Assembly (NCBI GenBank): GCA_030247855.1
Contig: JAPDRN010000010.1
Location: forward strand, 1-64,000
Direction of reading: 5' to 3'
Length of the DNA stretch: 64,000 bases
DNA from: Knufia peltigerae
Lineage: Eukaryota; Ascomycota; Eurotiomycetes; Chaetothyriales; Trichomeriaceae
Shown here: piece after piece, positions 44,117-55,977 of the stretch
Layout of the letters: the number at the start of each line of letters is the position of its first letter
Position numbering within the stretch: the stretch's first letter is position 1
Notes under the pieces: model-generated
Told to the model about the DNA's origin: nothing
The model's database searches: none
What the model saw: the letters and a program-made list of their open reading frames with translations, nothing else
Made by a program: the position numbers and the translations under genes

Positions 44117-45310
44117 GTTGAAGAGAACACTAGCCTTTTTATCAAGGAAGCAAGAGCTTATTCACTGTATATATCTTTATGGTAGTGGGAAGAGATCAAT
44201 GCCAAAAACGATGGATTGAGGTGGGGGAATCTCGAGACTTCTTATGCTTGCAGCTTCTTACCAACCCATCTTGGCATATGAAAGAGTCAAGACTTCAAAG
44301 CCCCGCAGAGATTGGTGAACCTTCTCTTCGTATTATTACCTGACTCACATTTGCTGTGCTTGAGTTCTTTCATTGGACTGCGATGTGGCATGATTGCTGG
44401 GATGAGAGTCGTCACGTGTGATCGCGTCTTCTTCGTGTCTCGATTGGGGATGTCGGGCCAGGCAGCAACACGCCTCAACATCACACCATTGGCGAAGATG
44501 CACTTGCCGCCTGCATTGTGCAGCCATAGCTTGTACCTCGTATCAAGTAGCCACATGTAGTGCTATGTATGATTGAAGGACGTGATGTTTATGCGAACGT
44601 TGACCAGAGTACGTTGGATGAGATGGCCCATGAGCGTGAAGTGGTCGACCTAACGGTAAGAGACCACGGTCGTTTCCCGGACACTCAGGTTTGGCTGAAG
44701 TGACTGCCGAAATAAAGACAACAGCGATCGCTCGCCTAAAGCGCATGCATTTTTGGAAATTCACAAAGAAAGGAACGTTCAAAAAAAGACTCGAACAACT
44801 TTTCTCCTTCCCTGGAACCATTTTACGTGGGTAAATATCTAGGTAGCTCGCCTACAGGTACCTTACGGTTTCAGCCTTGCCCACCACAAGATTAGCATCC
44901 TATTTGGAACATGCAACGCCTCACCACTCTACCTTTGAGACGACTGAATCTTGTGAGAGTGTTTCAAGAACGCCGACTTGTCTGAAGCACACGGTAAGTC
45001 GTTCTGTTTAACTAAATGCACATCACGCGAAACCCACGTGGGTATCGCTCGGGCAAGATTATCTCGATGGGTTCCTCGAGAGCAGGCCGGCGTTTGGCCT
45101 ATGTTTGCGACTACGGATTCATCTTGAAAAGTAGGGGGACTTCGGATGCGGTGTCTTCGCTTCAAGATCAAAATGTCTGGACACTTATAAGAACCTTTGA
45201 CATGCTGCTGTTTTCCATCACCCTTTAAGCCCATTCAGAAAATAACCATCAGCGCCCCGACACCTGACCATTTGCTCGAACCAACCAACATACACAACAA
45301 GACTTTCACA
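44117..45310. other. Intergenic region, VOC gene to secreted protein gene
   Basis: About 1.2 kb with no supported gene, RNA or repeat. Several short overlapping frames exist on both strands but lack coding features. Confidence 0.45.
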
Positions 45311-45841
45311 ATGATCTTCTCGTTTTCGGATCTCTCCCTCACCCTCCTCCTACTCACCTCTACCGGGTCTTCTTCACCCATATGGCCGAACGCTGCAGTT
45401 CCAGGCGACGCCCACCCAACGGTGGCGAGCAGCGTATTTCACAATCGCAACGCCGAACCATATGTTGTCCAACCTCGTTCTCCGGCGAGCACATCGGTAG
45501 ACCCCAACGACGTGACGGGTACGACGTGCGACGACCCGACCGTTTCCCTTGTCTCTCACGATACCAATGTGGCTGTACTCTCGATATGTGGTGGCATAGC
45601 CGGGTCTATACAGAAATGCGAAGGCAACCCTGCAACGACGGTGGGTGCTTCGGGCACGTCTAAATTCACACTTACCCCCGTAACCCAAGGGGCGACGTTG
45701 AATGTCAGCAAAGGTCGCTGGGAGAGATGTGTCCGGGCGGCGCAGGCGGTCTGTCCGACGGGTACCTTCACCAGCACATGTAAAGGCGGAGTGAGCGAAG
45801 GAGCAGGATTTAAATTTGTCTTGTCGCAAAATAAGGCATAG
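45311..45841 (+). CDS. Small secreted Cys-containing protein, unknown function
   Basis: Single exon, 176 aa. Starts MIFSFSDLSLTLLLLTSTGS, a likely signal peptide. The mature part has a Pro/Ser-rich N-terminal segment, then a compact domain with six cysteines (TTCDD, SICGG, QKCEG, ERCVR, AVCPT, STCKG), even in number and compatible with three disulfides. It is rich in Thr/Val/Gly beta-type sequence. I do not recognise the family. Secreted Cys-rich proteins of this size include adhesins, wall proteins and effector-like proteins; nothing here decides between them. The start is the first ATG after the plausible transcription start and has A at -3. Confidence 0.7.
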   Translation: MIFSFSDLSLTLLLLTSTGSSSPIWPNAAVPGDAHPTVASSVFHNRNAEPYVVQPRSPASTSVDPNDVTGTTCDDPTVSLVSHDTNVAVLSICGGIAGSIQKCEGNPATTVGASGTSKFTLTPVTQGATLNVSKGRWERCVRAAQAVCPTGTFTSTCKGGVSEGAGFKFVLSQNKA

Positions 45842-46870
45842 CATGCATGGAGTTCGGATCTATAGCTCGATGACTTGGAATCATGTGTACATACTGAGAC
45901 TTCTGGAAAAGAATATAGGGGTTAGAAGTTATGAGACTGGCACAGCTACGGATGGATATCCGAAACCTTCATCTCTTTCCAATGGGACATCCTCAGTCAC
46001 CCTGTTATTACATACATCAATAACCCAAGTCGAGGGCCCCTACTGCACCCGCTAGGACCCTGAAGTGGCCCCATTTATCCGCGTCCACGTTCAGGGACCA
46101 GCAGAACATGCCGCACGCCTGGCGCCAAAAAGCGGGTAGGTAGCGTGAAGTGCGTATGGAGTTAATAAAAGCCGCAACAAATCTCATGGTGCAATTTGGA
46201 TCAGGGCGTACTGTACGTGATCGAACGTTGTTATCAGAGTCTTCATTCGAGATGGGGGATGAGATGCCCTTCATTTGTTGTGACGGCCTCTGAATTGCGA
46301 TCTTTGAACATTCAGTACGAGTAGATCTGATACTATTTTCTACTACAGAGTACGAGCATTCAGATCTAAAGACTCAATTGATCAGTCAGTGCTCTTCCCC
46401 GCGTCAATTCCAGGGCATCCACTGGACGTGAGTCGCTAGAGATGCGAAATCTGCAGGGAGCCGAGGCGATTTGCGGGCCCGTAAGAGCAACAACAATTAA
46501 AAAAACACACGAGGCTGGCCATTGCGTCCGTGTGTCCGCTTGTACGTGTTACCGCGACTTCATTCTTTGGTCCTGCAAGTTTCGCGTGTTCGTTTTCTCA
46601 TTGTTGCATATAGAAGGTGCACATCTGCGTTCTTGTACTGTCTGGGTCCTTTTTCCTCCTTCTGTTTTGCTTCCTCGGTCCCTCGTTCAGCCTATCGCCA
46701 GGGTTGTCGTGTCCGGCTTTTACCTAGAATATCCCTCGAGCCCCGAATACTTTTGTTTAGGTCAGTGTCGACGACCACCACGACGTGCTTGCAGATTTTG
46801 ACGTTTGTACTAATACATGACCATAACAGGAGCCTGTCTCATTCTCTCCAGATCCCAATCGCTTCAGGAA
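45842..46870. other. Intergenic region upstream of the Whi5-like gene
   Basis: About 1 kb. The last 350 bases are rich in pyrimidine tracts and include an intron-like AG before the start, as in long 5' UTRs of cell-cycle genes. No gene is supported. Confidence 0.5.
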
Positions 46871-48444
46871 ATGAGTACTGTAACGTCGCCCACGCGTCGT
46901 GTGCTGGGCGAAAAAGATCCCAACGCGCTGTTATCCCCGACAAAGGCAACAAAGACAAGCCTGGTAGAAGGTACCACCCTCAGTCCTCGATCGTTGAAGC
47001 GCTTCGCATCTCCCATCAGTCCTCGAGCCGGACAGAAGCGAAAGATTGTCGAAACATGCAACAACAACGAAGAGGCGGAAGACTCTCAGCAGCAGCAGAC
47101 GAACAACTCTCAACTGTTCTTGTCACAGCATACCGACATCTTGAGTAGCGATGGACCACTATCAGAGCACCGAGACGCATCTCAGTCTCCGATGGCTGCC
47201 ACCCAGCACAAGTCGATGTCTAACACCACTCTCACGTCATGTCAAGCATCGCAAGAAGAAGAATCTGCTCAACTGGAATCCGAATTCCAGATCCACGACG
47301 AACCGAGCCAGCAGACCTTGGACAAGATGGTAAGGAAGGATACCACCAAACATTTACAATCTCGTGTGTTGTATGGATACTGAGTCTTTTCGGATGCGTA
47401 GCACGCCGTGTCATTCACACAGAGTACATCTCAGATGGTAGCACTTGTTCGCCCTACGTTCAACCAGGAACCATCCCAAGCCAGCCTCAGCATGTCGAGC
47501 CTGATTGACTTTGAAAACAACTTTTCTTCTCAAAGTGACGAGATGCAAATGCTGGAGGAGCATGACACGACAGAACCTCGAGCTCAACCGCCCAAACCCG
47601 AAGGAGATACACGAAAGGAGATGCTGCTCGAAGTAAGTATTTGTCTTCCAATCTCGTCTCACCCACCTCTCTTTGTATTACGCGGCTCGAGATGGAAACT
47701 GGAACTAACAGGGACTCTTAGAAAGCAGAAACACTCCGGACGCGATTACAACTAGCCATCTACAAGATTCAAACGAACCAAATATCCAAACCCTTCTGGC
47801 AACTCACAGTGCCCAAACACGCACCATCGTCGCCAGAGATACCCGCAATGTCGTCGTCATCTCCGAGAGCAGGGTCTTCGTCGACTCTACGGCCAAGTTC
47901 CGTCCATCGACATCCTGTGTCCGCCATCAGTCCAGAATCACGAGTTGCCATCGCGCGCGCTAGAGCGACCATGGAGTCCAAACCTCCAGTACGACCTCTG
48001 CGGAGTCTAGCAGTGCCGACCATCGCACCCACGGCTTTCTCAGCACGGTGGGCAGAAGACATGGAGGGAGACAGCCACAGCCAACCGGCCGAAGAAGATA
48101 TCCCAAGCAGTCCTCCAGCAGCATCAACATCCGAAGCCGAAGATGAAGATCTGGACGACGAGGTGCGCATCAAGCACGAGCATAGGGATCCGAGAAGCGA
48201 CGATCATTCCGAGCAAGCACCGCCAAAGACGCCCGAGCTCCTTTCGAGGAGGAGCGGGACGAGAACAGATCACGGACACAACAATCAAAACGAAGAAGAC
48301 GTAGCGCTCCAAAACAGCCACCTTCGACCCCGGGGGCTCACCAGTAGTGTCATCAAGGGCGAGGCTGCGAACAGTCTGCTTCAACTTGTCCGAGGAGGAA
48401 CACGAGGAGCCACGTCTTCGGGTGTTGGCATGTGTGGATTGTGA
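46871..48444 (+). CDS. Whi5/Nrm1-like G1/S transcriptional repressor
   Basis: Predicted 463 aa in three exons: 46871-47329, 47423-47632, 47722-48444. Mostly disordered, Ser/Pro/Gln/Glu-rich, with many SP/TP sites (SPTK, TSPTRR, LSPRS, SPRAGQKRK) suited to CDK phosphorylation. Splicing at 47633-47721 brings together a short conserved helix LEKAETLRTRLQLAIYKIQTNQ, matching the GTB motif of the Whi5/Nrm1 family that binds SBF/MBF transcription complexes. The N-terminal VLGEKDPNALLSPTK is also typical of filamentous-fungal members. It likely represses G1/S genes until phosphorylated by cyclin-CDK. The C-terminal half beyond the motif is poorly conserved and acidic. Confidence 0.78.
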
Positions 48445-49109
48445 TATAACCACATTATATTTCTGCTGATATGCTCGGTCGATGTATTGTATGCAGTATC
48501 ACGCTCGGAGGGACATGTATCTGTTTTTTCTCCTCCATCATTGAAGCAGCCACGAGAGAGAGAGTTCAACCTGCAATTTGAAAACCATGGGGGCGACAGA
48601 GCCCGAAACTTAAAAGAGAAATAGAAGAGAGAATGACCAAAACAAAAGCCTCTACCATAGGAAGCATCATAGGGTATCATCTCATGTCTCTTTTCCTGCT
48701 CTAAGGAAAAAGAGAAAATGATTACTGGCTGCATTGCAGCATGCCAACCTGTCGCCTCTTCTCGCTTCTGCTTTCTGACTACCACCACCCCTTGGTCAAG
48801 TAGTGTAGAAGATCCATCCTGGTGTAATGCATACTACAACAAAAGTCTGCCCGCTTCCAAAAAAGCCATTTTGTTTTGATTCGCCTCCCTGCAAGGATTC
48901 TGGTTCTTTGTTTCTCCCGTCTTTCTCACTACTTCCCAGAACGTATACAATACGTATGTGTGTGCCCGCTGAGAAGACAAGAAAGGCGCAGCTCCCCCGG
49001 TCGCCGTCGGATTTCCTTCCTTTTTCTTTTTGCATCAATGTTCGTGAGATTTCATTCCTGACCCTGCTCTAACCGCTGTGCTACCGTCACCGTCACCGTC
49101 ACCGTCACT
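48445..49109. other. Convergent intergenic region, Whi5-like / EB1
   Basis: About 665 bp between 3' ends. It contains a hexanucleotide microsatellite at its right edge, next to the EB1 stop codon. Otherwise nothing is recognised. Confidence 0.5.
49083..49108. repeat. ACCGTC hexanucleotide microsatellite
   Basis: Four perfect tandem copies of ACCGTC end two bases before the EB1 stop codon (minus strand), so it lies in the EB1 3' UTR. Confidence 0.85.
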
Positions 49110-50182
49110 TTAAAAAGTCTCCGGCTCTTCTGCCCCGTTGGCTTCTAGGTCAGGAATCTCGAACCCTTCCTCTGTGCTATAGAGAATGGTCTGGATCTGT
49201 TTGATCAGACCATTTTCGTCGGCCTCCAGGCTCGGGTCTTGCTCGACGGCCGTCTGGAGGAGGAGTTCAATGTCGCGAAGTTTGCTAAAATAGAAATCCC
49301 GTTCTTTCTCGAGACCGCCGATAGCTTCCTTGAGTTGGTCGTTTTCTTGTTTCAGCGCCGCCGATGAGCCACCGGCCGCACTGAGAGCGCGTGGGCCGGC
49401 TCTGTTGATGGGGGTCGCACCGGTCTTTCTCGTGGTGCTCGCGCCCGTGCTCACCCGCGAGGAAGCAGCAGGGGCAACAGCAGCGGGAGCAGCACCTGCG
49501 GTGCCGGAGGCCTTCCTTCGAGCCACCGCATCGTAGTCATGTCCCGGAAAGTATTGGTCCCAAAATCTCTTTGACCATTGTAAGAATTCAAGGTTGTCTT
49601 GCATCTTGCACTTGATAAGCTGTTCGACGGGTACGGTGCGATCGATTCCGTGTCTCGTGAAGCAGTCTAGTAGTAACCCCGGGTTGTTAGTTGTGTAGAA
49701 ACAAGGTGACCAAAGTGGTACGATCCTGGATTTCACCTACTCTGTAATACCTTGAAGTTTTGTATGTAGGCATATTCCGTGTTGACATTGAACTTTACTC
49801 GGCCCATTGGCAGGTCCACTGTGATGGTTCAAAATCAGTACTTTCTCGTTCGTGTTGTTTTTGGGCTCCATCACAGGAGGTACGGCATTGCCGCCGTGGA
49901 GGGTATTGGGGAAGACGTACTAAAGATCGAGTCGAACAATTGACAAAAGGCAGCACTGTTAAGAATCAGGCGGCAATTAGTGGTGGCCCTCGTAGATGTG
50001 TGAGAGTTGCCTTTGGTCAACAACATACCCCGTGCCACATTGTTCAACTTTTGTGATGTTGAGTTGAAGCAGACCATTCAGCCAGGCCAGTAGTTCTTGT
50101 CTGCAAAATACATCGATCAGTGGATGGTGACTTTTATTGCTTTGTCTGCCATGTGACTTCTTGCTCACCTGGATTCACCCAT
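49110..50182 (-). CDS. EB1/Bim1/Mal3 microtubule plus-end-tracking protein
   Basis: Predicted 251 aa in five exons: 50169-50182 (14 nt), 50029-50100, 49921-49955, 49741-49818, 49110-49666. The calponin-homology domain reads RQELLAWLNGLL, CGTGAAFCQLFDSIFMDLP, GRVKFNVNTEYAYIQNFKVLQ and continues NCFTRHGIDRTVPVEQLI, KCKMQDNLEFLQW and FWDQYFPGHDYDAV, nearly invariant in EB1. A basic Ala/Ser/Thr-rich linker follows, then a coiled-coil EBH dimerisation domain (LKQENDQLKEAIGGLEKERDFYFSKLRDIELL, about residues 170-215) and an acidic tail ending PETF rather than the EEY/F of animal EB1. It tracks growing microtubule ends and recruits CAP-Gly and SxIP partners. Confidence 0.96.
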
Positions 50183-52278
50183 GGCGAGGGAATTCGAGGG
50201 GTTGTTTTGCTGGGCGCGAGAGGTGGGTAGGTGATACGAGCGAGGTTCGTTCAGAGACTCTATAGACGTGTGACTTGAGGGGCGACCGAGGTCAAGTCAG
50301 AAGTTAATCGTAGCAAGTGGGCAGTTCAGGTGGTTGAATGCAACACTGGACAGTGAGGATGAGAGATAGATAGTGTTGCTTGTTTCTGTTGCTGCGCAAT
50401 TGTTGATTTTCGGCGGCAACGAATCGTCCGCAGTTGCGGGTCGATCATCGGGCATCAGTGTCAGGGGAAAACAAAAGAGAAAATATGCACGTCTGACAAA
50501 AATAATATCCTCCAAAATATCGTCAAATGTATTGAAAGCTTTTAGTCAGACGCTTTGTTTTGTTCTTCGGATAGCTGCACTTTCTCAGGCAGTGATGCCA
50601 TACAATCTACGCCTTCAATAACATCTTTATCAGTTTCGGAACCAAGTCCATTCATCATGAGCAGATTTTTGCCCCTAGAAAAGCCACTCTCAAGGGTATG
50701 GCGCGATGAGGCTTCCAGGCCTGGCAGGAGAATACCCTAAGACTGATTCGACCCCACTGTCAAGCCCGGAACAACCACCAATAAATGATCGTAGAGATCA
50801 GCTCGACGGGTGAAAGGGCCCCCTGCTCTTCTTCCCCAGGTGTGACCGAGGCACTCGGAATGACTACACAATCCGAGGAACTGTTACTCATTGGAGGCGC
50901 CTTTATGATACCGGACGTCGGATCAAAGCATTATCGCATGCGACAGGCACCACAAGAAGTGCACGTCGCAATAAACTCCTGCCAGGCTGCTCATTGTGTG
51001 TGAAAGCCAGTACATCATGCATTGACACTCCTCGAGATCCTGCTATCCGCCGACAGGAATGGAGGAAGCCAACCTAAAAGCAAGCCTCGTCTGCCCAACC
51101 CACAAGGGAGGCTCAAAATCCACGAGTCAACAGTCAACAGTGGACTTTAATATAGAAAAACCACAGCTCAAAGAACGAGGCTACTAGTCAGGTCTCGGGA
51201 CTCCAGCTATATCGTGCTTGCCGAGTTTAAAAGCGGGATGCCTCCCAGTTTGGAGGCGTGTTCCAGTCTACCATCCACGCTATCAATGACATATATCGTC
51301 CTGAAACCCTCAGAGCGTCCTGTGAGGTTGGCGCCGAAGCTGCCTAGGCCGCGGCCGAGATAGACAAAGACTGCTGATGATACAATTACCAGCACGGCAG
51401 AATTCATGCAGGGGAGTACTGCTCTGAATCGTGAATACCCCAATCAGGCTTTTGGTTCAGAGCCTCACGAGCCGCAAAGGTAGAGAGTTAACAAGGCTGC
51501 AAATGTCCGTGTCTTATAAAGAACAATCCTGTCAAATTCCCTGGCTCGGGCTCGAGTACACTCAGCAGCATTATATCCTCGACTTTTAATAAGACAAGAA
51601 CCTCTTCAGCTGGAAAGCTATGGACATGCTTGATCTCCTCTCATCTCCCAAAGGTCCACAATCGCCTTCATATCGTCTCTCGGACGGGGACATCTTCGCC
51701 TTCATCTGAACCGGCACTGTCACCACACAGTGGCCATCTATGTATCAGTCGCAAGTGTCACTTGAAGGCAATCCTGCCGATCCTTTCGGATCTGAAGCCT
51801 TGACCATGCTCTCCATATTTCTACTTCTCTACCCAGGCTATGATACGACACCAAAAAAATCTCCGCAACGGTTCGGCTATGACAAGTTACCACACGAATT
51901 GATTGGTGGCATACTCTATCGACCCTCCCCTAGGTCATCTGCAACTTGCACTCCTCCACAAGGACCAGACCACTTTTACTCAAGCTATACAGCTAATATT
52001 CGCCCGCAATGGGGTCGTTGAGTGCAAAGTCCCAATGGTATGGCACCGCGCATCGCTTTCAGGGACCTCTCAAATTCCCACCAGTCCGTGTGGCCAATTG
52101 ACTTTGGCCCGCTATATCCAGACTGTCTGTCCAACACCAGATTTTTCTCACGAGTTTCTTCTCGACCTCTCTTGCGGCAGACGCAGTGTCGAGGACGATC
52201 GTGCCCTATATCCCAAGCTCACTTCCCCAAATTAACCTCAAGACACTGCTTGCACGTTCTCACCCATCAGTCCGCAAT
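50183..52278. other. 2.1-kb intergenic region, EB1 to sugar transporter
   Basis: No supported gene. A 66-codon minus-strand frame near 51207-51410 with a hydrophobic start has no homology I recognise. The region also has a short direct duplication around 51124-51142 (AGTCAACAGTCAACAGT). It probably contains both promoters plus decayed sequence. Confidence 0.45.
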
Positions 52279-53848
52279 ATGGCCTTCTCACCGTCTGTGA
52301 TCCGGTTCTTCATCGTGCTATTCGTCGCCCTGGGCTCTTTGACCTATGGGTACTGCTCCAGCATCATCGCGACAACTCTTGGGCAGCCAACCTTCATTTC
52401 CTACTTTGATCTCGACACTCGTTCAAATGCCACACAACTGATTGGCGCGATCAATGGCCTTTACCAGGCCGGTGGCCTCTTCGGATCTTTATCCATGATC
52501 AAGTTTCCTGACTGGATTGGACGACGCAAATCACTGCTCTTGTACTCGATAGTAACGGTCATCGGCGGCGCTTTGCAGGCCGGTTCCGTGCACATCGGCA
52601 TGTTCCTCGTCATGCGTCTCATCACCGGCTTCGGGATTGGCGCCCTCGTCGGTCTTGTCCCTCTCTACCAATCTGAAATGTCGCCGCCGCGCATTCGAGG
52701 TCTGCTCGTCGGCATGCACGGTGTGCTCATCTGCGTGGGCTACACTCTTGCCAGCTGGGTCGGTTTGGGTTTCTACTTTGTGAACGCCAGTGGTGCGCAG
52801 TGGCGCCTCCCTCTTGCTATTCAGTGTTTGCCACCCTTATGCCTGGCCATCGGTGTGCTGTTCTTGCCCGAGAGTCCACGCTGGTTGATCGATCGCGACC
52901 GTGTCGAGGATGCGTACCAGGCATTTAAGGCTGTTCGCGCCGAGACGAGCGACAACATCGTCAACAACGAGGACGCCATCCGGGACGAGTTTAAACTACT
53001 CCAGGGCCAGATTCTGCACGAACGACTAGAAGCTCTGTCCATGTTGGATCTGTTCAGACTACCACACATGCGCAAGAGATGCATCATGGGATTCTTGGTT
53101 CTTTTTGGGTGTCAAGGAACAGGTATGCAGTGCAGATTTGTTCTCACTAACAGAAGACGCCGAAAATTCTATACTAACATCTTCTTCAGGAACTCTGGTG
53201 ATCAACAACTACGGACCCAGTTTGTACTCGTCGTTGGGCTACGACACGGTCCAACAACTCCTCATCCAAGGTGGCTGGATCACGGTCTGTCCCTTCGGGA
53301 ACCTGCTCAACTCTCTCCTCGTCGACAGGGTCGGACGCACGCGCATGCTCATGTTTGGCTACGCGGGCTGCGTGGTGGCTTTGATCGGCGAGTGCATCAC
53401 CGTCGACCTCTTCGACAAGTCCGGCGACCGGGGACTCGCGTCCGCCGCCGTCTTTTTCCTGTTCTTGCACATCGCCTTCTTCTCGGCCAGCTGCGACGCC
53501 ACGTCCTACATCTACGCCAGCGAGATCTTCCCCACTCCCGTCCGCGCCAAGGGCCTGGCCGTCAGCATCTCTGGTCTGTTCGTGGCCACCATCATCTTTC
53601 TCCAGGCGGCTCCGACCGCCTTCGCCGCCGTCGGGTGGAGGTATTACATCGTCTTCATCGCCGTCACCACGGTCATCGGTGTCGCGATCTTCCTCTGGTT
53701 CCCCGAGACCAAGGGTAGGTCTCTGGAAGATATCGGTGAGCTCTTTGGCGATTCGGTCGAGCCTGTGCACCTCGACGAGAAGAAGTTGCAGGTCGAGTGT
53801 GCATCGGCTCGGAATGTCGAGGAGATCCACTCGGACGAGAAGCATTGA
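52279..53848 (+). CDS. MFS sugar transporter
   Basis: Predicted 500 aa in two exons, 52279-53122 and 53190-53848 (67-nt intron). Sugar porter motifs: GSLTYGYCSSIIATTLGQP in TM1, DWIGRRKSLL, RLITGFGIGALVGLVPLYQSE, LPESPRWLIDRDR before the central loop, VDRVGRTRML, ASEIFPTPVRAKGLA and PETKGRSLEDI. Twelve hydrophobic segments are expected. The first ATG after stop codons in frame is at 52279. The substrate is unknown; the closest pattern is hexose/lactose-permease-like fungal porters. It is followed tail-to-tail by an SDR gene and then a Zn2Cys6 regulator, a possible small co-regulated group. Whether it could serve as the missing second hxn transporter cannot be judged. Confidence 0.93.
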
Positions 53849-53989
53849 GATCGGGCGGGTACAACAAGACCATAAAAGACTCATCATTGACAGCAGGGAG
53901 TCTCTAGGATATCAGAGACACACAATGAACCCAGTCGTAAACAAGGTATAAATCGATCTAGTTCAACTTTTCCATTTACTCCTGGCTAT

Positions 53990-55226
53990 CTACCCTTGAA
54001 ATACCTTTCCCTTCTCAATCTCCTCAAACGCACACATGGTGTGCCTCCACACCATTTCCCTCAGCTCATCTTTCTTGACGGGACTCTTCGCGTACACTTT
54101 TTCTCTCGACTCGGTTCCATTGTCATTGAAGACCAAGTACACGCCACTCCCCCTTTTCCCATCGGCGCCCATGGCAAAACTTTCCTCATCTCCTTTGGTC
54201 TTGGGCGCGCTGCCGCCGCCGGCCGGATAGTGCGGCGTGGCCATGTAAAACATCCTCGCACCGTTCTCGGCATGCGACGTCCCCACGAACCACATGAGCG
54301 GCCTGCCCACGACGGCAAAGACCACCTTGAACCACGTCGGCAGATCCGGGTTCTTGAACCCGGGAGTGTGGACGAGACCCGGGAAGACGTGGCAGAAGCT
54401 CAGTTTGCCGGGGTACTTGGCGACGAGGGTCTCGAAAAAGGCCGTCTTGAAGTACGCAATGTGTGAGCGCGCGTTGAGGTACGTGAAGTGACCCGGCTGG
54501 CGCAGGGAGAGGTCGTCGGGAAACAATGTGCCTTCGGTACGAGGTGCGTAGATGGAGATGACGTGTGCTCCTCCTCCTCCACCGCCGTCACTTCCTCCAG
54601 ACCCTCGAGGAAGACGAGATTCCAAGAGGAGTGGGAGTAGACGGTCGATGAAGCGCATGCGGGAATAGTACATCAGCGACATTAGGTTGTCGAGACCTTC
54701 GGGCGTGTCTGGTTCGTTTTGTCAGTCTGTCAGTCCGTCCGCAGTAGTCGAGCTGAGCTTGTAGTGGGGTCGGACAAGTACTCTGATACTGACCTTTCCT
54801 CGTTACGAAAATGGAACCGGCTTGGCTCATGACCAAGAGGTCGATCCTCGGTTTCCCATTCCCATCCCCTTCTGCGCCAGTGGCGGCGCTTTCAAGCTTG
54901 GTGATTTCGGCGCACACCCGGTCAACGTCCTTGAGAAGAGCGAGGTCTTTGGCTCGGACAAAGGTGATTTTCGCACTCGGACACGTCTTGGTGCACTCGG
55001 CGATCGTCTCGTCGGCGGCCTTTTGGTTGCGCCCGACGATGTATATGCGCAATTGGAGAGGTTTGTCGTTTGTTTTACTGTTCACTGAAGCGGTGGTGGA
55101 TATCAGTGCGTGAAGAGCGTATTGGCATGTGCCTGACGTGCCGCCTACGAAGACGGCGACGAGGGGTTCTGTGAGAGAGGCGATGAAGTCCCTGTTTGCC
55201 ACTTTGACGTCCGAGAGACGAACCAT
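53990..55226 (-). CDS. Short-chain dehydrogenase/reductase-like protein (atypical)
   Basis: Predicted 383 aa in two exons, 54794-55226 and 53990-54708. A Rossmann start AVFVGGTSGTCQYALHAL carries a modified TGxxxGxG in which the last conserved Gly-Ile-Gly is replaced by Gly-Thr-Cys. IDLLVMSQAG takes the place of the NNAG motif, and FTYLNARSHIAYFKTAFFETLV covers the Tyr-x3-Lys region without a clear Lys at +4. A long C-terminal part has SHAENGARMFYMATPHYP, seen in fungal SDR-like proteins of secondary-metabolite loci. A Gly-rich run (GGSDGGGGGGAH) is inserted. Catalytic competence is doubtful; the cofactor domain is likely kept. Confidence 0.82.
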
Positions 55227-55977
55227 TGTGAAGGTGGTCGATCAATGCAGGAGCGAGCTTAAGCAGAGACTGTGCTAGTATTCGGTGATGGTGGGAGAGC
55301 TTTTTCGTACGGAGTAGTCTCAGGGAGAGTGATGTGATGCTAAGCCGATGCAGTGGTCATATATATATATGTATATATATATCTGGTATTGCTTTAGGGG
55401 GCTGTCGGCCTGATCTCAACCTCGGATCTAGCGGATACTGGAGGAAGGGACACAGACACGGCGTATCTTGCGAATCCAACAAGGATCAGTTGCATGTCGT
55501 CGTATATTTACTCCTTACCCGAGTGTCTGATCAATCGTGGTGTGTCCTTTACAAAATGGAGTCAATTGGTCCGGGCTCGTCGTATAACGTATAAGATACT
55601 CTATCGGGTTTAGTTCCTGAGGGCGGAGCAACATTCCTCACTTTATCTACATTACGAGTACAGGAAATATTGGTCCGTACATATGTCCCTGTCTACCTTA
55701 CCTCTCCGCGCATGTGTTGGACCGTCCGACCATCCGAAGAGTCACGACAGGGATAATATACCTAACCACAATTCGTATCTCAAGTCCAAAAAGGCTAGGC
55801 TCGATCGTGAGAAGCGGCGCATCATTCGGCCTTCTCTTCTTTTTTTTTTCATGACTGCCTAGGGTTTGATGGTTCTATATTGCAATTTGTGATCAAGAGA
55901 TCCTATTTCTAACCGATCTATACACCGATTGTCGCAATATTTAATTTGCTCCGAGGTCCACACATTCCCACCCAACA
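55227..55977. other. Divergent intergenic region (SDR-like / Zn2Cys6)
   Basis: About 750 bp carrying both promoters and a TA microsatellite (55359-55383). A poly-T tract precedes the regulator gene (about 55840-55850). Confidence 0.55.
55359..55383. repeat. TA dinucleotide microsatellite
   Basis: About 25 bp of nearly perfect TA repeat with one G interruption. Confidence 0.85.

Noticed and set aside
44600..44690. Possible structured RNA or tRNA-like sequence with complementary GTGGTC...GACCAC words.
   Set aside because: No B-box-like TTCGA sequence and no cloverleaf could be drawn; left unannotated.
51207..51443. Short minus-strand frame with a hydrophobic start.
   Set aside because: No homology recognised, no exon partners, intergenic composition. 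It could be a relic but cannot be supported as a gene.
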